64,000 nt of DNA from Chitinophagaceae bacterium. GTDB taxonomy: Bacteria; Bacteroidota; Bacteroidia; Chitinophagales; Chitinophagaceae. Shown here piece by piece: positions 27,145 through 35,834 of the stretch. Each line of letters begins with the position of its first letter. Position 1 is the first letter of the stretch. Location: positions 1 to 64,000 of the forward strand of contig CANBQT010000001.1 of NCBI GenBank assembly GCA_947371755.1, written 5' to 3'. Made by a program: the position numbers and the translations under genes. The notes beneath the pieces are model-generated. The model worked only from the letters and a program-made list of their open reading frames with translations, was not told the origin of the DNA and did no database searches.

Positions 27145-27984
27145 ATGTCAACAATATTAATTGCCGATAGCGGTTCTACCAAATGTGAATGGTGCCTAAT
27201 TAGCAAAGGCAATAAAAAAAAGATTACTACAACTGGTATCAGTCCATATTTTCTGAATGCAGAACAAATTGAAGACTTATTTCAAAAGCAATTGATTCCC
27301 AAATTAAAAGATGCGGTGGTAAAAGAAGTACATTTTTATGGTACTGGCTTAAGCAATCAAAATAACGTTACCATTCTAAAAACGGTATTAAAAAAAACTT
27401 TTAAGAAGGCGAAAATATTAGTTGAGACTGATTTAACGGCTGCTGCAAGGGCTTTATGTGGCAAAGAAAAAGGTATTGCTTGTATCCTTGGTACAGGCTC
27501 CAATTCATGTTTTTATAATGGTCGTAAAATCATCAAGAATAGTCCGGGTATCGGGTTTATTTTGGGAGATGAAGGGAGTGGTTCTTATTTAGGAAAAAAA
27601 GTAATTCAACATTATTTATACCAGACATTTGATGAAGAACTGATGACGAGTTTTAAAAAGAGATTCCTGACCACACCTACGGAGATTTTAGAAAATGTTT
27701 ATAAAAAACCAATGGCGAATAGATACTTGGCTTCTTTCGCAATTTTCTTAGCTGAAAACAGAGGGCATTATATGATCGAAAACATCATTGAAGATGGATT
27801 GAATGACTTCTTCTTTACCCATATTTATAAGTATAAAGAAAGTTGGACACATCCAATTAATTTCATTGGAAGTGTGGCATATGGATTCAAAGATGTGTTA
27901 CAGGAACTTTGCAATGGGTATGAATTAGAATTAGGTAAAGTGATGAAAGCCCCTATGAAAGGGTTAATTGAATATCATAGCTAA
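27145..27984 (+). CDS. BadF/BcrA-type amino-sugar kinase (MurK/GlcNAc kinase-like)
   Basis: A 279-residue kinase of the ASKHA superfamily: phosphate-1 loop LIADSGSTKCEW, then phosphate-2 type segment CILGTGSNSCFYNG and GFILGDEGSGSYLGK, hallmarks of the BadF/N-acetylglucosamine-kinase branch. It abuts murQ directly (stop TAA, next ATG immediately). In Tannerella a BadF-type kinase phosphorylates MurNAc before MurQ acts, so MurNAc/GlcNAc kinase is the best inference here. Cytosolic. Which amino sugar it prefers cannot be decided from sequence. Confidence 0.85.
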   Translation: MSTILIADSGSTKCEWCLISKGNKKKITTTGISPYFLNAEQIEDLFQKQLIPKLKDAVVKEVHFYGTGLSNQNNVTILKTVLKKTFKKAKILVETDLTAAARALCGKEKGIACILGTGSNSCFYNGRKIIKNSPGIGFILGDEGSGSYLGKKVIQHYLYQTFDEELMTSFKKRFLTTPTEILENVYKKPMANRYLASFAIFLAENRGHYMIENIIEDGLNDFFFTHIYKYKESWTHPINFIGSVAYGFKDVLQELCNGYELELGKVMKAPMKGLIEYHS

Positions 27985-28815
27985 ATGGATGGCATGTCTG
28001 ATTTTATTAAAGTAACTGAACAAAGTTCCCATTACAATCATCTTGAAAAAATGTCGATTCAAGAGTTGTTGGTAAACATCAATCAAGAAGATCAAACAGT
28101 GCCCCAAGCTGTTGAAAAAGCCATTCCTCAAATTGAAAAATTATGTACCGCCATTAGTGATAAAATGCTTGTGGGTGGTAGGCTTTTTTACATTGGTGCA
28201 GGTACTAGTGGCAGATTGGGAATCGTAGACGCAAGCGAATGCCCTCCCACTTTTGGCGTGCCCTATGGTTTAGTGATTGGGATCATTGCCGGAGGAGACA
28301 AAGCCATTACTCAGGCGGTTGAGTTTGCGGAAGATAGTACTACAGATGGTTGGTACGATCTTACACAATATGATGTAAGTGATAAAGATGTGGTGGTTGG
28401 ACTTGCCGCAAGTGGAACTACCCCTTATGTTATCGAGGCACTTAAAGCATGCAGAAATAGAGGGATTATTACTGGAAGTATTTGTTGTAATCCTCATTCT
28501 CCAGTTTCAAAAGAAGCCGACTTTCCCATAGAAGTGGTGGTAGGTCCTGAATTCGTTACTGGAAGTACCAGAATGAAAAGTGGCACAGCGCAGAAATTGG
28601 TTTTGAATATGATTTCTACTTCAATCATGATCCAATTAGGCCGTGTTGAGAATAACAAAATGGTGAATATGCAGTTGAGTAATGTAAAATTGGTTGAACG
28701 CGGCGTAAAGATGCTGATGGAAGCCCTACATTTATCTGATTATGAAATTGCCAAAGAACTTTTATTAAAACACGGAACTGTAAAGAAAGCCGTAGAATCT
28801 GTTAGTAATGTATAG
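27985..28815 (+). CDS. murQ: N-acetylmuramic acid 6-phosphate etherase
   Basis: A 276-residue SIS-domain protein. MurQ removes the D-lactyl ether of MurNAc-6-phosphate, giving GlcNAc-6-phosphate and lactate, in cell-wall recycling. The family signature is complete: TEQSSHYNHLEKM at the start, NQEDQTVPQAVEKA, GGRLFYIGAGTSGRLGIVDA, SECPPTFG and IIAGGDKAI, and later SGTTPYVIEAL and GSTRMKSGTAQK. The start is the ATG right after the kinase stop; the Met three codons later could be used too. Slightly shorter than E. coli MurQ, as is usual in Bacteroidota. Confidence 0.95.
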   Translation: MDGMSDFIKVTEQSSHYNHLEKMSIQELLVNINQEDQTVPQAVEKAIPQIEKLCTAISDKMLVGGRLFYIGAGTSGRLGIVDASECPPTFGVPYGLVIGIIAGGDKAITQAVEFAEDSTTDGWYDLTQYDVSDKDVVVGLAASGTTPYVIEALKACRNRGIITGSICCNPHSPVSKEADFPIEVVVGPEFVTGSTRMKSGTAQKLVLNMISTSIMIQLGRVENNKMVNMQLSNVKLVERGVKMLMEALHLSDYEIAKELLLKHGTVKKAVESVSNV

Positions 28816-28817
28816 CC

Positions 28818-29381
28818 ATGCATGATATCGAACCTTTTTTTAATTGGAGACATATTTATATAGCAGAGGAAGATCCATTATCCCCTTTTTTTGGACGTAC
28901 CTACAGCGAATTTGAATTTTCTCAAACGGTTTACAATTATTACATACATCCTCAATGGGACGATTTTGGAAGTAGAACACTTTACATGAAAATTGTGTAT
29001 GTTGACTATGAATTAAATTTTGCAATTATTGAATTAATGGGAGAATGGAATGATGCAATAGAGAATGATATCATGGAATTAAAAAGAGAAATTTTAGATC
29101 TATTATATCATCAAAAAATTTATAAGTATATATTGATTGCTGAAAATGTATTGAACTTTCACAGTAGCGACAAAGAATATTACCAGGAATGGTATGAAGA
29201 ATTAAGTGAAGTAAATGGGTGGGCTGTTATGCTGAATATGCCTGAAGCCACACAACAAGATTTTAAAAAGAAAAAATTACAATACTATATCGAGTTGATG
29301 GAAATAATCGATTGGCGTGTTTATAAACCCTATCATCTCTTCAAAAAAATTGATGAGGAACTGTTGAAAAGATTGGATTAA
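28818..29381 (+). CDS. unknown cytosolic protein in murQ operon
   Basis: A 187-residue protein I do not recognise. No signal peptide or membrane segment; rich in Tyr, Trp, Glu and Asp. It appears alpha/beta, with strands such as TLYMKIVYVDY and FAIIELMG and a long helix EIIDWRVYKPYHLFKKIDEEL. It begins 2 nt after murQ, so it is very likely co-translated with the kinase and MurQ, which suggests a part in amino-sugar recycling or its control. Confidence 0.7.
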   Translation: MHDIEPFFNWRHIYIAEEDPLSPFFGRTYSEFEFSQTVYNYYIHPQWDDFGSRTLYMKIVYVDYELNFAIIELMGEWNDAIENDIMELKREILDLLYHQKIYKYILIAENVLNFHSSDKEYYQEWYEELSEVNGWAVMLNMPEATQQDFKKKKLQYYIELMEIIDWRVYKPYHLFKKIDEELLKRLD

Positions 29382-29430
29382 ATGCAGAATTCGTAAAAGC
29401 TCATTATATTTAACCAATTAAATTACTGAT

Positions 29431-29586
29431 ATGTCATTACCCGTAAACAATAAAAACAGCGGAAAACCCGGCAGCAAAGGACCAAAAGGTTCAGCCCAAG
29501 GTTCCAAATTTATTGCTAAGCCAGGTGCTAAAGCAGTAGGTACCACTAAGAAACCAATCAAAACTGGCGGCTCTAGGGGAAGCTAA
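29431..29586 (+). CDS. 51-aa basic Gly/Lys/Ser-rich protein
   Basis: A 51-codon frame starting ATG, 49 nt after the murQ operon. The product is almost all Gly, Lys, Ser, Pro, Ala and Thr (for example GKPGSKGPKGSAQGSK and KKPIKTGGSRGS) with no acidic residue, so it is strongly basic and probably disordered. Low-complexity but clearly biased toward coding: no stop in a Gly/Lys-rich frame while surrounding DNA is AT-rich. A strong hairpin terminator follows. A nucleic-acid or ribosome-binding role would fit, though it is not shown. Confidence 0.6.
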   Translation: MSLPVNNKNSGKPGSKGPKGSAQGSKFIAKPGAKAVGTTKKPIKTGGSRGS

Positions 29587-29590
29587 AAAT

Positions 29591-29697
29591 TAAAAATGAA
29601 AGAGTAAAAAAGTAAAAATTTTTACATCTGCAATCAAAAGGGTTTGGTTATACAACCAAACCCTTTTTTGTTTTACTTTTTTACTCTTTCATTTTTA
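29591..29697. repeat. 27-nt perfect inverted repeat flanking a terminator
   Basis: The arms 29591-29617 and 29671-29697 are exact reverse complements (27 of 27), rich in A on the left and T on the right. Between them sits an inner 13-bp hairpin (29636-29669). The right arm runs into the hutU stop codon at 29695-29697. Together they can form a long cruciform or RNA hairpin ending both convergent genes. Confidence 0.9.
29636..29669. terminator. inner terminator hairpin between 51-aa gene and hutU
   Basis: Stem AAAGGGTTTGGTT/AACCAAACCCTTT (29637-29649 with 29654-29666) with a 4-nt loop, followed by more T. Strong for the plus strand; A-rich left flank gives a T tract for the minus strand too. 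Confidence 0.85.
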
Positions 29698-31365
29698 CAT
29701 CTTAATTCTGTCTAGTCCCAACCCAAATTTCCTTAAAGTATCAAGTGCAATATCGTATCCTGCATCAGCATGACGGATAACCCCCATGCCTGGATCGTTT
29801 CTTAATACACGACTTAATCTGGCTTTTGCTTCGTCTGTACCATCGGCAACAATCACCATACCTGCATGAATACTATAGCCCATACCTACTCCACCTCCAT
29901 GGTGTAAACTTACCCATGAAGCTCCACCCGCAGTATTGATCAAAGCATTCAAAATAGGCCAGTCTGCTACAGCATCTGAACCATCCAACATCGCTTCTGT
30001 TTCTCTATTGGGTGAGGCAACTGAACCTGTATCTAAATGATCGCGACCAATTACAATCGGTGCTTTCACCTTTCCAGTTCTTACTAATTCATTAAATGCC
30101 AATCCAGCCTTTTCACGCTCGCCCTGCCCCAACCAACATATCCTTGCAGGCAAACCCTGAAATGCAATTCTTTCCTGAGCCATTTTCATCCAACGATGCA
30201 AGCTTTTATTTTCTGGAAACAACTCCAAAATCAATGCATCGGTTACCGCAATATCCTGTGGATCTCCGCTCAATGCAGCCCAGCGAAATGGACCCTTGCC
30301 TTCGCAGAATAAAGGGCGAATATATGCTGGCACAAATCCAGGAAAATCAAACGCGTTTTTCAATCCATGCTCCTGTGCTCTTGCTCTTAAATTATTGCCA
30401 TAATCAAACACAATCGCCCCCTTTTTTTGTAAGGCTAACATGAGTTCTACATGTAACTTCATACTGTCATAACTAAGAGCAATATATTTATCCGGATCAT
30501 TGGTTCTTAATTCATTAGATTCTTTGTTAGTCAATGTATGGGGAACATATCCAATGAGGGGGTCATGAGCTGATGTTTGATCTGTTAATACATCTACAAC
30601 AATATTCCTTTCATCCAACCTCTTCAAAAGCGTTACCGCATTACATAATACACCAATACTCAAAGCTTCCCCCGCAGCCTTAGCTTGCAATGCCTTGTCG
30701 ATGGCAGCATCTAATTCTAAGATTTTTACATCCAGATAACGCGTTTCTAAACGCTTATCAATTCGCCACTCTTCTACCTCGGCAACTAAGCAAACTCCAT
30801 CATTCATAGTCACAGACAAAGGCTGAGCACCACCCATACCACCTAGTCCGGCAGTTACCGTAAGTGTTCCTTTGAGCGTTCCATTAAAGTGCTTGTTTGC
30901 AACGGCAGCAAATGTTTCATAAGTCCCCTGCACAATGCCTTGTGATCCAATATAGATCCATGAACCCGCAGTCATCTGACCATACATCATTAACCCTTTC
31001 TTTTCTAATTCAGTAAAATGTTCCCAGGTTGCCCATTTTGGAACTAATTGTGAATTGGAGATCAGTACACGAGGGGCATCTGAATGTGTTTGTAAAATGC
31101 CCACAGGCTTTCCACTTTGAATCAATAAAGTTTCATCATTATTAAGATCTTTTAATGCCCTGATAATTAAATCGAGACTCTCAAAATTTCGTGCTGCTTT
31201 TCCTCTGCCGCCATATACTATCAGATCATCTGGTCTTTCGGCCACTTCTGGATCTAAATTATTCAACAACATACGTAAGGCTGCTTCCTGCACCCATCCT
31301 TTACAATGCAATTGGGATCCTGTTGGTGTTGCATATTTGATAGGATCGTAATGTTTATATGACAT
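29695..31365 (-). CDS. hutU: urocanate hydratase
   Basis: A 556-residue urocanase, the usual length, converting urocanate to imidazolone propionate in histidine degradation with tightly bound NAD. Diagnostic segments: [68 protein letters not shown], and [20 protein letters not shown]; the active-site region [13 protein letters not shown] is intact. No other hut genes (hutH, hutI) lie beside it; the TPR gene upstream, 49 nt away on the same strand, could be co-transcribed. Its stop codon is inside an inverted repeat. Confidence 0.96.
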   Translation of the reverse strand: MSYKHYDPIKYATPTGSQLHCKGWVQEAALRMLLNNLDPEVAERPDDLIVYGGRGKAARNFESLDLIIRALKDLNNDETLLIQSGKPVGILQTHSDAPRVLISNSQLVPKWATWEHFTELEKKGLMMYGQMTAGSWIYIGSQGIVQGTYETFAAVANKHFNGTLKGTLTVTAGLGGMGGAQPLSVTMNDGVCLVAEVEEWRIDKRLETRYLDVKILELDAAIDKALQAKAAGEALSIGVLCNAVTLLKRLDERNIVVDVLTDQTSAHDPLIGYVPHTLTNKESNELRTNDPDKYIALSYDSMKLHVELMLALQKKGAIVFDYGNNLRARAQEHGLKNAFDFPGFVPAYIRPLFCEGKGPFRWAALSGDPQDIAVTDALILELFPENKSLHRWMKMAQERIAFQGLPARICWLGQGEREKAGLAFNELVRTGKVKAPIVIGRDHLDTGSVASPNRETEAMLDGSDAVADWPILNALINTAGGASWVSLHHGGGVGMGYSIHAGMVIVADGTDEAKARLSRVLRNDPGMGVIRHADAGYDIALDTLRKFGLGLDRIKM

Positions 31366-31414
31366 AAGGACTTTTTAGAAAATTGGGAATTATTTTTAAA
31401 ATAATCAGTTCATT

Positions 31415-31726
31415 TTAATATACTAAATCTTCGTATGCAGCTTGTAATTCATTGTAAGCGTGTTGGTCTTTGGCCAATTTCGCCTCAGCCATTCCCTTTT
31501 CATACCAACCAATTGCTAATGCTCTCTCTCCCAATTTTTCTAACAATTTAGCTAGATGATAATAAGACCCAATATAACCTGGTGTTTCCATCAATAATGC
31601 TTCAAATAAACCCCTTGCCTGAGTATCATCTCCCGTTTTCATTAATTCTAATGCCAATGCATGACGAAGAAAATTGTCTTTTGGATTAGCGATTAAATAT
31701 TCATTGATCTTAGCTATTCTGTCCAT
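31415..31726 (-). CDS. small TPR protein
   Basis: A 103-residue protein made of about two and a half tetratricopeptide-like helix pairs (NPKDNFLRHALALELMKTG, ARGLFEALLMETPGYIGSYY, LAKLLEKLGERALAIGWYEKG). No signal peptide, so cytosolic; TPRs mediate protein-protein contacts. No catalytic motif. Preceded by a promoter-like TAACTTTG box just upstream of the start; hutU follows on the same strand. Confidence 0.8.
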   Translation of the reverse strand: MDRIAKINEYLIANPKDNFLRHALALELMKTGDDTQARGLFEALLMETPGYIGSYYHLAKLLEKLGERALAIGWYEKGMAEAKLAKDQHAYNELQAAYEDLVY

Positions 31727-31730
31727 TAAT

Positions 31731-31764
31731 CAAAGTTAATAGAAGTACTGAAAGTTTGTACAAA
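31731..31764 (-). promoter_or_regulatory. candidate promoter of the TPR gene
   Basis: On the minus strand TTTG, a 22-nt spacer, then TAACTTTG, matching the Bacteroidota -33/-7 pattern. The box ends only 4 nt before the ATG, implying a nearly leaderless message. Confidence 0.4.
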
Positions 31765-31828
31765 AGACTGAATTTTAGAAGTATCAAAACTTCGAAATAA
31801 AAATAAATCATAAAATAACTCTCCAAAA

Positions 31829-31858
31829 TTTGATAGTTCAATTTCATTTGTATATTTG
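31829..31858 (+). promoter_or_regulatory. candidate promoter of etfB
   Basis: TTTG (31829-31832), 18-nt spacer, TATATTTG (31851-31858): matches the Bacteroidota consensus TTTG ... TAnnTTTG. The ATG of etfB follows 53 nt later. Confidence 0.5.
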
Positions 31859-31911
31859 CTAATAGTTGCATAAACAACTATTTATTTCTTCTAATTAAAT
31901 TGTGTGCATAT

Positions 31912-32655
31912 ATGAAAATCTTGGTCTGCATCAGTAAAACGCCCGATACCACATCAAAAATTGCTTTTAAAAATGACCATACTCAGTTTGATGACGCTGG
32001 TGTTCAATGGATTATCAATCCTTATGACGAATGGTTTGCCCTTGTTCGAGCCATTGAATTAAAAGAGAAAGATCCTGCCACCATCATTCATTTGGTTACA
32101 GTTGGTGGAGCAGATTGTGATCCCATCATTCGCAAGGCTCTTGCTTTAGGTGGAGATGAAGCATTTAGAATCAATGCAGATAGTAACGACAGTTATTATA
32201 TAGCAGTCCAAATTGCAGCATTGGCCAAACAAAATCAATATGACCTCATTCTTACAGGAAAGGAAGCCATAGATTATAATAGTGCTGCCATTGGCGGTAT
32301 GATTGCAGAACTGGTAGACTTCCCTTATATATCTCTTGCAACTTTATTTGAATTAAATGGAAATACCGCTTCTGTAACCAGAGAGATTGAAGGTGGCGAA
32401 GAAGTAGCTGAAGTATTGCTTCCATTAGTTGTTAGTTGTCAAAAAGGAATCGCAGAACAAAGAATCCCAAATATGCGGGGAATCATGGCTGCTAGAACAA
32501 AGCCTTTGAAAGTAGTTGAACCTGAAATAATAGATACGCTGACCAGTATCGTAAATTTTGAATTACCCGCTCCTAAAGCTGGTTGCAAAATGGTTGCTGC
32601 CGATAATGTACCAGAATTGATTCGTTTATTACACGAAGAAGCGAAAGCATTTTAA
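31912..32655 (+). CDS. etfB: electron transfer flavoprotein beta subunit
   Basis: A 247-residue ETF beta chain (AMP-binding subunit). ETF takes electrons from acyl-CoA and other dehydrogenases and passes them to the quinone pool. Typical segments: MKILVCISKTPDTT, WIINPYDEWFALVRAIELK, ALALGGDEAFRI, DLILTGKEAIDYNSAAIGGMIAEL and PNMRGIMAARTKP. The ATG at 31912 is the family start; an in-frame TTG at 31900 adds four residues. Paired with etfA 90 nt downstream; the gap holds a hairpin. Candidate promoter upstream. Confidence 0.95.
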   Translation: MKILVCISKTPDTTSKIAFKNDHTQFDDAGVQWIINPYDEWFALVRAIELKEKDPATIIHLVTVGGADCDPIIRKALALGGDEAFRINADSNDSYYIAVQIAALAKQNQYDLILTGKEAIDYNSAAIGGMIAELVDFPYISLATLFELNGNTASVTREIEGGEEVAEVLLPLVVSCQKGIAEQRIPNMRGIMAARTKPLKVVEPEIIDTLTSIVNFELPAPKAGCKMVAADNVPELIRLLHEEAKAF

Positions 32656-32671
32656 AGTCAAAAATCAAAAG

Positions 32672-32699
32672 TCAGAAGTAAAAAATATTCAACTTCTGA
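32672..32699 (+). repeat. hairpin and AT-rich repeat between etfB and etfA
   Basis: Stem TCAGAAGT/ACTTCTGA (32672-32679 with 32692-32699) followed by T-rich DNA. It sits within an A-rich then T-rich block (32655-32740) that resembles a decayed inverted repeat. It could weakly attenuate readthrough into etfA. Confidence 0.5.
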
Positions 32700-32745
32700 T
32701 TATTCTTTTTTTAAATTTTTATTTTTGAATTTTTAATTTTTAATC

Positions 32746-33711
32746 ATGTCAGTTTTAATAGTAGTAGATCAATCAGAAAATCATATCAAAAAATCAGCTT
32801 ACGAGATATTAAGCTATGGATCAAAATTAGCAGCACAAATTGGCACTTCCGCTGAAGCACTAGTTTTAGGAACGGTGCAAGATGATTTAAGTACTTTGGG
32901 AAAATATGGAGTTTCAAAAGTGCATCAGGTTAATAATGAAATCTTGAATCATGTAGATGGTCAACTTTATGCTAAAACTATTGCAGCAGTTGTGGCTCAA
33001 AATAACGCAACAGTCATTGTCTTTTCTCAAACACATACTGGCAAATCAGTAGCGTCAAGAGTTGCAGCGAGATTGAAGGCAGGATTTGTTGCAGGTGCTG
33101 CTTCATTGCCTGATACAAGTAATGGGTTTGTTGTTCGCAAAACGGTATTTTCAGGAAAAGCATTTGCGAATATTAGTATACTATCTCCTATCAAAGTAAT
33201 TGCCTTAAATCCAAATAGTTTTTCTGTTGTAACTACAGAAGGAACTGCAGCAGTAAATCAATTAAATGTTGCTGTTGAAAATTCGAAAATTAAAATAACG
33301 GCAGTCAATAAAATCACTGGTGAAATACCTTTAACGGAAGCCGATATTGTAGTGAGTGGAGGGCGTGGATTAAAAGGACCAGAAAATTGGGGTGTATTAT
33401 TAGATCTGGCAAAAGTATTAGGCGCAGGTACAGCCTGTAGCAGACCAGTTGGTGATGCACATTGGAGACCGCATCATGAACACGTTGGACAAACAGGAGT
33501 TCAGGTTGCACCGAATTTATATATTGCCTTAGGCATTTCCGGAGCCATTCAACATTTAGCAGGAGTAAATAGAAGTAAGATTATGGTGGTGATCAATAAA
33601 GATCCTGAAGCACCATTCTTTAAAGCTGCAGATTATGGTATTGTAGGAGATCTTTTTGAGATTGTTCCACAAATGACAGCAGAAATAAAAAAAATAAAAG
33701 GGATTGCTTAA
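32746..33711 (+). CDS. etfA: electron transfer flavoprotein alpha subunit
   Basis: A 321-residue ETF alpha chain, FAD-binding. The C-terminal FAD domain is intact: IVVSGGRGLKGPENWGVL, AKVLGAGTACSRPVGDAHW, GQTGVQVAPNLYIALGISGAIQH and VVINKDPEAPFFKAADYGIVGD. The N-terminal half is the usual adenine-nucleotide-alpha-hydrolase-like domain. Works as a dimer with the product of etfB upstream. No acyl-CoA dehydrogenase or ETF:quinone oxidoreductase gene is in the window. Confidence 0.95.
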   Translation: MSVLIVVDQSENHIKKSAYEILSYGSKLAAQIGTSAEALVLGTVQDDLSTLGKYGVSKVHQVNNEILNHVDGQLYAKTIAAVVAQNNATVIVFSQTHTGKSVASRVAARLKAGFVAGAASLPDTSNGFVVRKTVFSGKAFANISILSPIKVIALNPNSFSVVTTEGTAAVNQLNVAVENSKIKITAVNKITGEIPLTEADIVVSGGRGLKGPENWGVLLDLAKVLGAGTACSRPVGDAHWRPHHEHVGQTGVQVAPNLYIALGISGAIQHLAGVNRSKIMVVINKDPEAPFFKAADYGIVGDLFEIVPQMTAEIKKIKGIA

Positions 33712-33725
33712 CTTTTTGAAACTAT

Positions 33726-33760
33726 AAAATTAAAAGCCTCATTCAGAGGCTTTTAATTTT
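33726..33760. terminator. bidirectional terminator after etfA
   Basis: Perfect 15-bp stem (33726-33740 with 33746-33760), core AAAAGCCTC/GAGGCTTTT, 5-nt loop. Serves etfA and the convergent gene ending at 33759. Confidence 0.85.
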
Positions 33761-34145
33761 ATATATATTGACTTAACCATTTTTTTGCTTCCACATCATT
33801 CGAAAAACTTTTCATTGGTATAGGTGGCTGTTGCAATTGAAATAAAATTTTCATAATAAATTGAGCCAAACCAGGTTTTGAAACCATTGCCATTGCTTTG
33901 TAAACATTAGGCAACTGCTCCTTTGAAAAAGATCTTGTTGCCTTATCCGGAACCGGAGAATTAGTTAAATAAATGAGCAAAGGCATCTTGTTATTCTTGG
34001 TAATCTTCTTTACTAAAATAATGTTTTCGGATATATTGTTTACTGTTCTTAATACTGGTTTAGATAAAGAAAACAAGATCCCATCTTCTATCCAATAACT
34101 TGCAATATCACCTTCTATTATTTCAAGATTTTCTGGTAGTATCAT
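33759..34145 (-). CDS. SpoIIAA/STAS-like protein (DUF7793-type)
   Basis: A 128-residue soluble protein. It looks like the small STAS/SpoIIAA-like fold common in Bacteroidota: strand ASYWIEDGILFSLS, a helix, strand MPLLIYLTNSPVP, a Ser/Thr-rich linker and a final helix SNDVEAKKWLSQYI. No enzyme motif. Probably a regulatory or light-regulator-related domain, but this is a fold guess. Divides the etfA side from the DsrE-like gene on the same strand. Confidence 0.6.
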   Translation of the reverse strand: MILPENLEIIEGDIASYWIEDGILFSLSKPVLRTVNNISENIILVKKITKNNKMPLLIYLTNSPVPDKATRSFSKEQLPNVYKAMAMVSKPGLAQFIMKILFQLQQPPIPMKSFSNDVEAKKWLSQYI

Positions 34146-34195
34146 TTTGAAAGCCCCTATAAAGTAATTTTATTATGTAGAATAATTTATAATAA

Positions 34196-34915
34196 TTACC
34201 TATTAACATCCATCAATACAAACCCTTTTAACTGATAATTCGTTAATACAGTCTTAGCAGTTAAAGATACTTTCACAATAGGTATAAACGCCTCTTTTTT
34301 TATTTCAAGAAAAGTCATTGCTTGACCGCATGCAATAAATTTAGCACCTAATTTTTCCAACTCTCCAATTAGCGGAATATTGGGATTATCCGCCTTATAT
34401 TTTTTATTGAAATATTCATTATTCTTCAATGCATGAAGTGCTCCTGCATGCACTACAATTACTGGAATAATATTTTTTATGGGAATCCCTGATGCCACGT
34501 GTAGATTTAAAATTCTGGCAACTTCCACTAATCCATAATTGATTTCCTTGATGGTAGAATCTGGATTATTAGCGGTTAATTCAAACAATAATTTGTATTG
34601 AATTTTGGGATCCGGAACTTCATCTGGATTATTCACAGGCGCCACTCCAGAATTTTCTCCTGCATTCAATAACGGGAAAATTTCTATTGCTTTTATTTTT
34701 TCCCATTTGATAATGTCAGCATACTCCTTATTCGTTTTTACCGAATCATTGTGCAGATCTAACCGATAGGCACTATCCCTTTTAATTTTTGAAGCATTGA
34801 GGGTACTATCTTTTTGTGCTTTTATAATTTGTAATGAACTATCTAAATTAAAATTCTGTGAATAGCCAAACAATGCTATAAAACAACAGAATGCCAGTAA
34901 AGTTACTTTTCTCAT
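34196..34915 (-). CDS. exported DsrE-like protein
   Basis: A 239-residue protein with a Sec signal peptide ending LFGYSQ. The C-terminal 130 residues have the DsrE/DsrF fold: strand IQYKLLFELTANNP, EVARILNLHVA, IPVIVVHAGALHALKN, and a Cys in KFIACGQAMTFL where family members have a sulfur-handling Cys. The N-terminal stretch (60-100) is low-complexity and rich in Asp, Ser and Lys. A single Cys could move sulfane sulfur, but the location outside the cytoplasm is odd for that. Family call likely, role unknown. Confidence 0.7.
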   Translation of the reverse strand: MRKVTLLAFCCFIALFGYSQNFNLDSSLQIIKAQKDSTLNASKIKRDSAYRLDLHNDSVKTNKEYADIIKWEKIKAIEIFPLLNAGENSGVAPVNNPDEVPDPKIQYKLLFELTANNPDSTIKEINYGLVEVARILNLHVASGIPIKNIIPVIVVHAGALHALKNNEYFNKKYKADNPNIPLIGELEKLGAKFIACGQAMTFLEIKKEAFIPIVKVSLTAKTVLTNYQLKGFVLMDVNR

Positions 34916-35021
34916 ATTGCGGGGTTTTAAACCAATTTATAATAATTTATTTGATTATTATAACAAAATACTCTCTAATCCCTCTGCAATATGAACTCAT
35001 CTAACACTTTTCATTCTTCAC

Positions 35022-35813
35022 TTATAAGGTACCCAACCTTCCCCCATCAACAGGCAGATTGATTCCATTGATATATGCAGCAGCTGGTGAACATAGAAAT
35101 GCCACTGCTGCGCCAAATTCATGGGGTTCACCTAATCTTCCAGCTGGAATTAAATCCAGGGTACGTTTCAAAATTTCTTCTTTTGACACCTTTGCTACAT
35201 CTGCTTGTTTATTAAATAGATAATCTAAGCGATCTGTATTGGTATATCCGGGTAAAACATTGTTTACAGTAATACCAAAGGCCCCAATCTCGTTAGCTAA
35301 GGTCTTAGCCCAATTAGCAACAGCAGCTCGAATGGTATTGGAAATTCCGAGACCATTAATCGGTTGTTTAATGGAAGTTGACACGATATTAATGATTCTT
35401 CCAAACTGTCTTTCCTTCATTCCGGGCACCACTAATTGTGCTAATAGATGACTGACCATTACATGAGATTGAAATGCTGCTTCCAATTCGATAACAGTAT
35501 TGTTCATTAATGGGCCCGCTGCAGGTCCACCAGAATTATTCACAAGAATATCGATTTGAATTCCTGATGATACGAGTGTTTTTATTTTGTCAACAAGTTC
35601 AACAGGCTGGGATGTATCTGCAACAATGTATTGATGCTTTTGTCCTTTGGAAAAATCCAATTCACTTTGCACCTTTTGCAAATTGGATTCAGTTCTTGCT
35701 AATAAAATAATATTAGCACCCAGTAAAGCCAACTCTTTTGCAACTGCCGCACCAAGTCCTTGTGATGCACCGCAAACCAATGCTGTACGTTTACTCAAAT
35801 CTACATTCATCAC
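35022..35813 (-). CDS. atypical SDR-family oxidoreductase lacking the YxxxK pair
   Basis: A 263-residue short-chain dehydrogenase/reductase fold. NAD(P) loop CGASQGLGAAVAKEL, then LVNNSGGPAAGP (NNAG-like) and INIVSTSIKQP with the Ser. The catalytic YxxxK helix reads GLGISNTIRAAVANWAK: aligned with the family, the Tyr position holds Ser and the Lys position Arg. C-terminal NVLPGYTNTDRLDYL and INLPVDGGRLGTL are typical. It may use another mechanism or have lost catalysis; such variants recur in related genomes. Start at the double ATG; MNVDLSKR is the second. The cupin gene lies upstream on the same strand, 21 nt away, likely co-transcribed. Confidence 0.85.
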   Translation of the reverse strand: MMNVDLSKRTALVCGASQGLGAAVAKELALLGANIILLARTESNLQKVQSELDFSKGQKHQYIVADTSQPVELVDKIKTLVSSGIQIDILVNNSGGPAAGPLMNNTVIELEAAFQSHVMVSHLLAQLVVPGMKERQFGRIINIVSTSIKQPINGLGISNTIRAAVANWAKTLANEIGAFGITVNNVLPGYTNTDRLDYLFNKQADVAKVSKEEILKRTLDLIPAGRLGEPHEFGAAVAFLCSPAAAYINGINLPVDGGRLGTL

Positions 35814-35834
35814 TCAATTATTTTAAGATATCAA

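Noticed and set aside
30096-30443. Open frame of 115 codons antisense to hutU
   Set aside because: No signal, domain or start context; hutU is fully supported.
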